DNA of 64,000 nt from Xanthomonas arboricola pv. populi (lineage in GTDB: Bacteria > Pseudomonadota > Gammaproteobacteria > Xanthomonadales > Xanthomonadaceae): NCBI RefSeq assembly GCF_002939945.1, contig NZ_MDEB01000005.1:62001-126000 (forward strand). The letters run 5' to 3'. Within the stretch, counting starts at the first letter, position 1. Every line of letters begins with the position of its first letter. Of this stretch, positions 15,512-22,962 are shown piece by piece. The position numbers and the translations under genes were made by a program. The notes beneath the pieces were generated by a model. That model was not told the DNA's origin. It made no database searches and saw only the letters and a list, made by a program, of their open reading frames with translations.

Positions 15512-16889
15512 GCCGCGGATGGTGGCACCGTCGATCCGGCGCACCTTGCTGCTGTATCTGGGCAGCCTGTCGTTGCTGGGCGCGGTGGTGCTGTTCTTTG
15601 CCGCACGCGATTACGGTGAGCGGGCGGCCAACCGCTCCTACGATCATCTGCTGGTGTCCTCGGCCCTGTCCATCGTCGACAGCGTGGCGCTGGTCGGCGG
15701 CGACTGGCAGGTGGATCTGCCGTACGCCTCGCTGGACCTGCTCGGCATGGCACCGGAAGACCGCGTGTTCTATCGCGTGTTCGATGCGCAAGGCCGCACC
15801 ATCACCGGCGAAGAACGTTTGCCGTTGCCAGCGCGCGCGCCCGGCGACGAGCGCCCGGTCCTGTTCGATGCCGACTACAGCGGCGAGCCGGTGCGCTTTG
15901 CGGTGGTGATGCATCGGGTGGCATCGGCCTCCGGGCAGGGCGAGGTGCGCGTGCAGGTCGGTCAGACCCGGCGGGCGCGCGATGCGGTGGCGCGCGATGT
16001 GGTGCTCAACGCGCTGGTGGCGATCGGCGTACTGTCGCTGCTCGCCCTGGGCCTGGTGTGGCTGGGTGTGTATCGCGCCCTGCGCCCGTTGCAGCGTATC
16101 GAGCGCGACCTGTCGCGGCGCGAGCCCTCCGATCTGAAACCGCTGAGCGTGCCGGCACCGCAGGAGATGCAGTTGATGGTGACCGCGCTCAATCGCTTCA
16201 TGGCGCGGCTGTCGTCCAGCAACGAAACCCTGCGCGCCTTCATGGCCGAAGCCGCGCACCAGATGCGCACGCCCCTGGCCGCCTTGCGCGCGCAGGCGCA
16301 ACTGGCGATGGACGACGACGACCCGCGCGAGATGCAACGCAGCCTGGTAGCGATCGAGCGCAATGCCAGCCATATGAGCCGGCTGCTCAACCAATTGCTC
16401 AGCGACGCCAGCGTGATCCACCGCGCCAACCTGCAGCGCTTTGCCACCGTGGATCTGGCCGAGGTGCTGCATCAGGCCTTGCACGAGGCCTTGCCGCGCA
16501 GCGACGGCGCCCCGCGTGTGCACCTGGCGATCGACCCGCAACCGGCACTGCTGCGCGGCGATGCATTGCTGCTGCGCGAGGCGCTCAAGAACCTGATCGA
16601 CAACGCCTGCAAATACGGTGCCGGGGCGCCATTGCAGGTGGCGCTCACCAGCGACGGCAGCCACCACGTGCTGACCATCGCCGACCACGGCCCCGGCATT
16701 CCCGCCGCCGAGGCCGAGCGCGTGTTCGAGCGTTTCGTCCGTGGGCCGGATGCACCGTCCGGCGGCGCGGGGCTGGGGCTGGCCATCGTCAAGCGCGTGG
16801 TCGAAGCGCACGGCGGGCGCATCGATCTGAGCAACCGCGTCGGCGGCGGGCTGATCGCCTCGTTGCATTTTCCTGGAGGGACGCGGTGA
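15504..16889 (+). CDS. tctE: Sensor histidine kinase TctE
   Basis: This 461-residue inner-membrane kinase has transmembrane segments at about 13-33 and 168-190 enclosing a periplasmic sensor of about 135 residues, a HAMP-like linker, a HisKA helix with His252 in AEAAHQMRTPLA, and an HATPase domain with the N box NLIDNACKYG and G boxes DHGPGIP and GGAGLGLAIV. The TctE-type sensor domain fits tricarboxylate sensing. The ATG at 15504 overlaps the tctD stop. The TGA shares bases with the ATG of the following binding-protein gene, so three proteins come from one operon. Confidence 0.9.
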   Translation: MAEPRMVAPSIRRTLLLYLGSLSLLGAVVLFFAARDYGERAANRSYDHLLVSSALSIVDSVALVGGDWQVDLPYASLDLLGMAPEDRVFYRVFDAQGRTITGEERLPLPARAPGDERPVLFDADYSGEPVRFAVVMHRVASASGQGEVRVQVGQTRRARDAVARDVVLNALVAIGVLSLLALGLVWLGVYRALRPLQRIERDLSRREPSDLKPLSVPAPQEMQLMVTALNRFMARLSSSNETLRAFMAEAAHQMRTPLAALRAQAQLAMDDDDPREMQRSLVAIERNASHMSRLLNQLLSDASVIHRANLQRFATVDLAEVLHQALHEALPRSDGAPRVHLAIDPQPALLRGDALLLREALKNLIDNACKYGAGAPLQVALTSDGSHHVLTIADHGPGIPAAEAERVFERFVRGPDAPSGGAGLGLAIVKRVVEAHGGRIDLSNRVGGGLIASLHFPGGTR

Positions 16890-17938
16890 TGCGCATGTTG
16901 TTGCTGATGGTGGTGTTGCTGGCACATGGCATCGCATGCGCGGCGCCCGGCGATGTACGGGTGTTTCCCGCGCACGGCCCGATGCAGGCGCAATTGCGCG
17001 TGCAAGGCTCCACCGATCTGGAGGTGTTCGGTGCGGTCATCCAGGACTACCAGCGCCTGCATCCGGGTACCGAGGTGATCTACGAAGACGTGATCGCCTG
17101 GAACATCTACGAGCGCTATCTGCATCCAGGCAAGGCCACGGCTGCCGCCGACATGCTGATCAGCGCCAGCATGGATCTGCAGACCAAGCTGGTGAACGAC
17201 GGTCACGCGCTCGCGCATCGCTCCGCGCAGACCGAAGCGTTGCCGGCGTGGGCGCAGTGGCGGCACGAAGTGTTCGGCATCAGCTACGAGCCGGTGGCGA
17301 TCGTCTACAACACGCGCAAGCTGGCGGCCGCGCGGGTGCCGCGCACGCGCCGGCAGCTGCTGGCTTTGTTGCGCGCGCCCGACGCGCCGCTGCGCGGCCG
17401 GGTCGGCACCTACGATGTCGAGCGCAGCGGCGTGGGCTATCTGTTCGCCACCCAGGACGGGCAGGTCGGCAGCATCGCCGGCGCGTTGCTGGCCGCGCTG
17501 GGGGCAAACCAGGTCAGGCTGGAAGAACGCACCGGCAGCTTGCTCGACCGCGTCAGCCGGGGCGAGCTGCTGCTGGCCTACAACGTGCTGGGTTCCTACG
17601 CGCAGACGCGCATCGACGCCGGCGCGCCGCTGGGCATCGTGCAGCCGCAGGACTACACGCTGGTAGCCTTGCGCACGGCGGTGATCCCCAGGACCGCACA
17701 GCATGCGCCGGAGGCGCGCAGGTTCCTCGACTACCTGCTCTCGCCACGCGGCCAGCAGGTGCTCTCGCGCGAGGCGCGGTTGATGCCGATCCTGCCGGCC
17801 GCAGGCGGGCGTGGCGGCTCGGCGCAACCGCCATTCCGTCCGATCCCGCTGGGCCCGGGCCTGCTGGTGTATCTGGACAAGCTCAAGCGCCGGCAGTTTC
17901 TGGACGCCTGGCGGGCCAGCACCCAGCCCCCGCGCTAG
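16889..17938 (+). CDS. Periplasmic substrate-binding protein linked to tctDE
   Basis: This 349-residue protein has a signal peptide (MRMLLLMVVLLAHGIACA) and the fold pattern of ABC-type extracellular solute-binding proteins of the iron/sulfate/spermidine class, with VYNTRKLAAARVPRT and the C-terminal ARRFLDYLLSPRGQQVL segment. The ATG overlaps the tctE stop as TGATG and has TGGAGGG before it. No permease or ATPase gene is near. A plausible job is ligand capture for the TctE sensor rather than transport, as known for binding proteins that work with TctE-like kinases in Bordetella, though those belong to a different binding-protein family. The ligand is not determined by sequence. Confidence 0.82.
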   Translation: MRMLLLMVVLLAHGIACAAPGDVRVFPAHGPMQAQLRVQGSTDLEVFGAVIQDYQRLHPGTEVIYEDVIAWNIYERYLHPGKATAAADMLISASMDLQTKLVNDGHALAHRSAQTEALPAWAQWRHEVFGISYEPVAIVYNTRKLAAARVPRTRRQLLALLRAPDAPLRGRVGTYDVERSGVGYLFATQDGQVGSIAGALLAALGANQVRLEERTGSLLDRVSRGELLLAYNVLGSYAQTRIDAGAPLGIVQPQDYTLVALRTAVIPRTAQHAPEARRFLDYLLSPRGQQVLSREARLMPILPAAGGRGGSAQPPFRPIPLGPGLLVYLDKLKRRQFLDAWRASTQPPR

Positions 17939-18131
17939 GGCGAGCGCTGAGGACCTTTGCGAACGGCTGCGCGCCAGCGCGGCGTGCGCTGCGGGCCTTG
18001 CGTGTGCGGGCGTGGAGGCGGCAGCCTCCACGCACGTGCTGGCTGCCCGACGGGCCTGACGCCGGCGCAGCGGGTTGGAGGTGGACGCCCGGGCGCGGGA
18101 AACCGGCGCAGCCATGTGCCAGACTTGGCGC

Positions 18132-18770
18132 ATGGCCGATCTCACCATCCTCGTCGCCGACGACCACCCGCTGTTCCGTGCCGCCGTGATCCATGTGCTG
18201 CAGCAGACCCTGCCGCAGGCCGATGTGGTGGAGGCCTCCAGCGCCGCCACGCTGAGCGCGATGCTGCGCTCGCATCCACAGGCCGAGCTGGTGCTGCTGG
18301 ACCTGGCGATGCCGGGCGCACACGGCTTCTCGGCGCTGTTGCACGTGCGTGGCGAGCATCCGGACATCCCGGTGGTGGTGATCTCCTCCAACGGTCACCC
18401 GCGCGTGATCCGGCGCGCGCAGCAGTTCGGCGCGGCCGGCTTCATTCCCAAATCCACCCCGGCCGAATCGATCGGCACTGCGGTGGCCAGCGTGCTGGAG
18501 GGCGGCACCTGGTTCCCGCCGATGACCGCCGAGCGCTCGGAGGCCGACGCGCAACTGGCCTCCAAACTGGCCCAACTCACCCCGCAACAATTCCGTGTGC
18601 TGCTGAGCCTGGCCGACGGCCTGCTCAACAAGCAGATCGCACACGAACTGGGGCTGGCCGAAAATACCGTCAAGGTGCACGTCACCGCGATCCTGAAGAA
18701 GCTGGACTGCTACAGCCGCACGCAGGCGGCAGTGCTGGTCAAGGCGCTGGAGCCGGAAGGCGAGGGCTGA
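18132..18770 (+). CDS. NarL/LuxR-family response regulator
   Basis: This 212-residue protein has a receiver domain (acidic Asp10-Asp11, phosphoacceptor Asp57 in LLDLAMPG, Lys102) and a C-terminal LuxR helix-turn-helix (LTPQQFRVLLSLADGLLNKQIAHELGL, then ENTVKVHVTAILKKL). It should be a DNA-binding transcription factor activated by phosphorylation. No cognate kinase lies next to it; TctE upstream already has its partner TctD. The ATG at 18132 gives the usual MADLTILVADDHP start. Targets are unknown. Confidence 0.88.
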   Translation: MADLTILVADDHPLFRAAVIHVLQQTLPQADVVEASSAATLSAMLRSHPQAELVLLDLAMPGAHGFSALLHVRGEHPDIPVVVISSNGHPRVIRRAQQFGAAGFIPKSTPAESIGTAVASVLEGGTWFPPMTAERSEADAQLASKLAQLTPQQFRVLLSLADGLLNKQIAHELGLAENTVKVHVTAILKKLDCYSRTQAAVLVKALEPEGEG

Positions 18771-18861
18771 TCGCTGCGGGCCAGCGGCGCCGCGGATCGC
18801 AGTCGGCGCGGGTTTTCAGCGACCAGACGCATTGGAGCGTTGACTGTGCGCATGCGCTTGC

Positions 18862-19932
18862 TCAGTTGCGCAACTGCAGCTTATGCGCCCCGTAGATGAG
18901 CTGCTGCGCCATGGGCCGGCCGATGAAACGCTCCGGGAAGATCGGCGCCAGCGCGCTGATCTGGTTCAGCCGCTCCAGTTGGTCGTCGCTCAGGTCGATG
19001 GCGAGCGCACCGAAGTTGTCCTCGGCCTGCTGCAGCGTGCGCGCGCCCATCACCGGCGAGACCACGGCCGGATTGCGCAAGGTCCAGGCCAGCGCCACCT
19101 GCGCGCGCGAGGCGCCCAGTTCGTCGGCGACTGCACCGACCACATCGGCGATGTCCAGCGAGCGTGCATTGAGATGCCCGGTCGAGGCGATCACGCCCTT
19201 GCGGCTGTTCGAGACCTCTGCCGCGTTGTCGTCGGAGAGATCGGCGCGGCTGTATTTGCCGGTCAGGATGCCACCGCCCAGCGGCGACCACGGCAACACG
19301 CCCAGGCCCAGCTCGCGTGCCATCGGCAGCAACTCGTGTTCGACGCTGCGCTCGACCAGGCTGTATTCGATCTGCAGCGCCACCAGCGGCGACCAGCCAC
19401 GCAGATCGGCCAGTGTCTGCAACTGCGCCACCCGCCAGGCCGGGGTGTTGCAGATGCCGAGGTAGAGCACCTTGCCCGACTGCACCAGATGCTCCAGCCC
19501 GCGCATCACTTCCTCCGGCGAGGTGGTGAAATCCCAGGCGTGCAGATACAGCAGGTCGATGCGGTCGGTGTCGAGCTGGCGCAGGCTGGTCTCGACCGAG
19601 CGGATCAGGTTGAGGCGATGATTGCCGCCGGAATTGATGTTGTCCGCATCGCGCGCCATGGTGAACTTGGTGGCCAGCACGAAGCGCTCGCGGCGGTCCT
19701 TGAGCAGCGTGCCGAGGATGCGCTCGGCGCCGCCGTTGGTGTAGTTGACCGAGGTGTCGATGAAGTTGCCGCCGCGGTCTGCATACGCATCGAAGATGCG
19801 CCTGGCTTCGCCCGCATCCGCGCCCCAGCCCCAGGCTTCGCCGAAGGTCATGGTGCCCAGCGACAGCGGCGAGACGCGCAGCCCTGAGCGGCCGAGCAGG
19901 CGATAGTGGTCCAGCGACAGTGTCTGACTCAT
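18862..19932 (-). CDS. Aldo/keto reductase
   Basis: This 356-residue NAD(P)H-dependent oxidoreductase has the full AKR tetrad: Asp59 and Tyr64 in FIDTSVNYTNGGAE, Lys89 in LATKF, and His131 in LLYLHAWD. The substrate-loop and cofactor elements GICNTPAW and LPWSPLGGGILTGKYS follow. It matches the large YajO/YghZ-like group of bacterial AKRs that reduce small aldehydes and ketones; the true substrate is unknown. It is convergent with the response regulator gene, and a 687-bp repeat-bearing gap lies upstream. Confidence 0.88.
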   Translation of the reverse strand: MSQTLSLDHYRLLGRSGLRVSPLSLGTMTFGEAWGWGADAGEARRIFDAYADRGGNFIDTSVNYTNGGAERILGTLLKDRRERFVLATKFTMARDADNINSGGNHRLNLIRSVETSLRQLDTDRIDLLYLHAWDFTTSPEEVMRGLEHLVQSGKVLYLGICNTPAWRVAQLQTLADLRGWSPLVALQIEYSLVERSVEHELLPMARELGLGVLPWSPLGGGILTGKYSRADLSDDNAAEVSNSRKGVIASTGHLNARSLDIADVVGAVADELGASRAQVALAWTLRNPAVVSPVMGARTLQQAEDNFGALAIDLSDDQLERLNQISALAPIFPERFIGRPMAQQLIYGAHKLQLRN

Positions 19933-20061
19933 GCGGTGTGTCTCCCGATAGTGGCGTGATGCGTCTTGCGATGCACTGTGCCGCGGGCCGTCGGGTCGGC
20001 GTGAGCCCGGTGATCCGGCATCCTTGCCCGATCCTCCGGATCGTCAACGCAGCATCGTCAC

Positions 20062-20083
20062 GCAGCCGCAGCCGCAGCCGCAG
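20062..20083. repeat. GCAGCC hexamer tract (3.7 copies)
   Basis: A short perfect tandem tract of GCAGCC lies in the gap upstream of the aldo/keto reductase gene. It is small and may be chance in GC-rich DNA. Confidence 0.6.
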
Positions 20084-20237
20084 GCATGCATTGCAGCGTT
20101 CGATTCGATGTGCGTGGGGCGCTGCGGCGTCGATTGCAGGGCGCCAACGAACACGCACGTAGCGGGCGCAGATGCGCCCTTCTGGGGTGGCGATTGAGCG
20201 ACCAAGATGCTGATATCCGCGACTGCGCTGGAGGGCC

Positions 20238-20337
20238 CTTGCCCGCCCACCATCGCGTGACACGCTGCAAGTACGTCCTTGTAAGCCCTTACGCGGCATC
20301 CATGCCGCGTAAGGTCCCGCGACGGTGGGCGGGCAAG
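20238..20337 (-). repeat. Family A palindromic element, copy 2
   Basis: This 100-bp element is the reverse-orientation counterpart of the copies at 3179 and 40456. It has CTTGCCCGCC and GGGCGGGCAAG ends and an inner CTTACGCGGCATCCATGCCG hairpin. It is 60 bp from a family B element, and the spacer resembles the spacer of the other A+B pair. The remainder of the gap 19933-20619 shows no gene. Confidence 0.85.
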
Positions 20338-20397
20338 GACCAGTCGAGATGGTCGGTGCGTATGGTTTTCAGCAAAGCAACCGACTAGCTCTCTGGT

Positions 20398-20500
20398 GCG
20401 GTGTCCTTGCCGCTTGCGGGACCGTGTGGCGGCATGGATGCCGCCACTGAGCCTCCACAGATGGATTCACGGCGTGTCCCGTGAGCGGCGAGGGCGCCGC
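20398..20500 (+). repeat. Family B palindromic element, copy 1 (103 bp)
   Basis: The element starts GCGGTGTCCTTGCCGC and ends GAGGGCGCCGC, with an inner perfect palindrome GGCGGCATGGATGCCGCC. The centre is the same as in family A but the arms differ. It is present once more, inverted, at 40284-40386. Confidence 0.82.
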
Positions 20501-20619
20501 GCATTCGACCGACTTGGCAGTTGACTGCCTCTAAACGACGCGACGAATCGGCATCCATGCGCAGCAGCACGCGTGCGCGGGCGTATCGTGCGCGCGCTGC
20601 CGACAATCACGCCACGCCA

Positions 20620-22740
20620 TCAGAAATCCAGCGAATACCCCAGCGTAATGGTGCGGCCACGCCCGGCAAAGTAGCGCAGCGGTTCGACCAGGGCCGATTG
20701 CGAGTAGTAGGTGATGTACTGCTTGTCGAACAGGTTGGACACGCCCATGCGCACCGCACCACGCGGCAACGCATAGTTGAACGTCGCATCCACCAGCGTG
20801 TAGCCGCTGAAGCGCTTGTCGGCCTCGTCGAAGGATTGGCTGAAGGCGTGCTGGGCCTGCACGAACGAGGAGAACGTCGGCGTCCACTGCGCCGACCACG
20901 AGGCGATCACCCGATTGGGCGCCACGTTGAGCCCATCCAGGCGTGCGTCCAGCTGTCCATCGTTGTCGCTGTCGTAGCGGCCACGGGTGTAGGCGTAGGA
21001 CAGGCGCAGGCGATGTGTGGCATCCAGGCGATAGCCCAGGCTGGCATCCACGCCCTGCACGCGGGTCTTTTCGCGGCTCATCATGAAGGCGCCGTTGATC
21101 GGTATCACGCGCGTGCCCAGGTCCGAGTTGGACTGGAAGTAGCTCAGGTCCGCATCGAAGGCGCCGCGCGTGAGGCGGGTGCCCGCTTCCACGCTCTTGG
21201 TCAGGATCGGCTCCAGCGTGCTCAGGTTGGCCACACGCGTGCCTGGCGTGTTGATCGCGCGCAGCACGCGGCCCACGTCCGGCATGCCGAAGCCTTCGGA
21301 ATAGCTGGTGAAAAAGCTCACACCCTCGAACGGCGTGTAGACCAGGCCGGTGTTGTAGAGGGTCTGGTTGAAGTCGAGCGTGCCGCCTTCGACAGCGACG
21401 CGGTTGTAGCGCCACAGCGTCTGGTAGCTGTCGATCTTCAACTCGGCTTCTTCGCGGCGCACGCCGGCGTGCAAGGTCAGCTCGGGCAGCAGCTTGTATT
21501 CGCCCTGCACGAACAGCGACAGGTTGCGGTAGTCCGACTCGGGCACATAGGTGCGCCCGGTGCCGTAGAGATCCTGCTTGCCGGTGTCGGCCAGCAGGTC
21601 GACGCCGCCGGTGAGCTTGAGCCGGCTGTCGAGCAGGTCGTCCCTGGTCAGGCTGATCTTGCTGCCCCACTTGGAGGCGACCGAACGCGATTGGTCGTAC
21701 AAGCTGCCGACCGGTGCGATGCGCGGATCCTGGAACGTGGACGAGTTGTCGGCACCGAACAGCCCTTCGAATTCCTGGTTGAACACCATCGCGCTCAGCT
21801 GCATGCCGGCCAGATCGTCATGGGTGTACGACAGGCTGGAAGTCAGCACATCGTTCCAGGGCGCGGTGCCTTGCGGGGTGCCGCGCACCGAGGTGGTGGG
21901 CAGGCCTTGCGCACGGTTGCCGGGGATGCCGATGTAGTCGTTGTCGTTCCTGATGCGGTAGCGGTTGACGCTCACGCTCAGGCGCTGCGCGTCGGTGAGC
22001 GCGTAGCCGAGCTTGGCCAGCACGTCGTAGCTCTTGGACGTCATCAGGTCGCCCTGGGTGTTGTCGGCGCCGATCGGCCGGCCTTGTCCATCCACAGACA
22101 GGCCTTGGTCGCTATAGCTGGCCGAGAACAGGTAATCGAGCTTGTCCGAGCGGCCGTCCACGCGGTAGCGGGTCTCGACGCTGGTGGTTTCCGCACGCGT
22201 TTCGGACGTGGGCGCGGTGGCCTGCACGTCGATGTGCTGGTTCAGCGAGCCGTCCTGCGGGCGCCGAGTGATGATGTTGATGGTGCCGCCGGTGGCGCCC
22301 AGCCCGTTGATGGCATTGGCGCCCTGGATGACTTCGATGCGCTCGACCATCGCATAGTCGATGGTGTGCGCTTCGCGCCCGGTGGGGCGGATCGGATTGG
22401 ACTGCGGCACGCCGTCGATCAGGATTAACGGCGTGCGCCCGCGCAGGGTCTCGCCGCTGCCGTTCATCTTGCCGCGGCTGGGCGTGTACGAGGGAATCAG
22501 GTTGGCGAGCACGTCGGAGGAGTTGCTGGAAATCGTCAACTGCTGCCGGATCTGCGCCTTGTCGATGATCAGCACCGTCTGCGGCGACTCGGCCACGGTC
22601 ATGTTGGAGCGCGAGGCGGCGACCACCACGGTGTCCAGTGTGTCGGTGACGTCCGATTGGGCGGAAGCGGTGGCAGAGGCGAACAGGCAGAGGGTGGCAA
22701 CGAACGGCATGCCGGCCGATCCGGACACAGGAGATTTCAT
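20620..22740 (-). CDS. TonB-dependent siderophore-type receptor
   Basis: This 706-residue outer-membrane receptor has a signal peptide ending near FASATASAQ, a TonB-box-like DTVVVAAS, a plug with RIEVIQGANAINGLGATGG, and a barrel ending in LGYSLDF. The plug and barrel segments match catecholate/hydroxamate siderophore receptors. A good Fur-box match stands about 70 bp upstream, so iron repression is expected. No biosynthesis or ABC transport genes lie beside it, so the ligand is probably a xenosiderophore or is handled by systems elsewhere; this is inference. The ATG at 22740 is preferred because it opens directly into the signal peptide. Confidence 0.9.
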   Translation of the reverse strand: MKSPVSGSAGMPFVATLCLFASATASAQSDVTDTLDTVVVAASRSNMTVAESPQTVLIIDKAQIRQQLTISSNSSDVLANLIPSYTPSRGKMNGSGETLRGRTPLILIDGVPQSNPIRPTGREAHTIDYAMVERIEVIQGANAINGLGATGGTINIITRRPQDGSLNQHIDVQATAPTSETRAETTSVETRYRVDGRSDKLDYLFSASYSDQGLSVDGQGRPIGADNTQGDLMTSKSYDVLAKLGYALTDAQRLSVSVNRYRIRNDNDYIGIPGNRAQGLPTTSVRGTPQGTAPWNDVLTSSLSYTHDDLAGMQLSAMVFNQEFEGLFGADNSSTFQDPRIAPVGSLYDQSRSVASKWGSKISLTRDDLLDSRLKLTGGVDLLADTGKQDLYGTGRTYVPESDYRNLSLFVQGEYKLLPELTLHAGVRREEAELKIDSYQTLWRYNRVAVEGGTLDFNQTLYNTGLVYTPFEGVSFFTSYSEGFGMPDVGRVLRAINTPGTRVANLSTLEPILTKSVEAGTRLTRGAFDADLSYFQSNSDLGTRVIPINGAFMMSREKTRVQGVDASLGYRLDATHRLRLSYAYTRGRYDSDNDGQLDARLDGLNVAPNRVIASWSAQWTPTFSSFVQAQHAFSQSFDEADKRFSGYTLVDATFNYALPRGAVRMGVSNLFDKQYITYYSQSALVEPLRYFAGRGRTITLGYSLDF

Positions 22741-22807
22741 CGGGCAAGGAACTCCAAGGCGCAGCCGGCAGAGAGGCGAGACATGCACGGCACCGCGAAA
22801 GCAACGG

Positions 22808-22826
22808 TTAAATGGGAATCATTATC
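22808..22826. promoter_or_regulatory. Fur box
   Basis: The bases TTAAATGGGAATCATTATC match the 19-bp Fur consensus at about 14 positions, including AATCATTATC exactly. The position upstream of the TonB receptor fits iron-dependent repression. Confidence 0.75.
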
Positions 22827-22962
22827 GCTATTCTAGCAGGCGCGAGCGCCCGACGTTGGGCGTGCCGCTCCGTGCCGAGTTGCGAATGCGCAGGTCGGTC
22901 CTGAGCGGCGCGCGCGTTACCGCTCTCGATCAATTGCCATGCAGCGCTGGCAGCCGGGCAAA

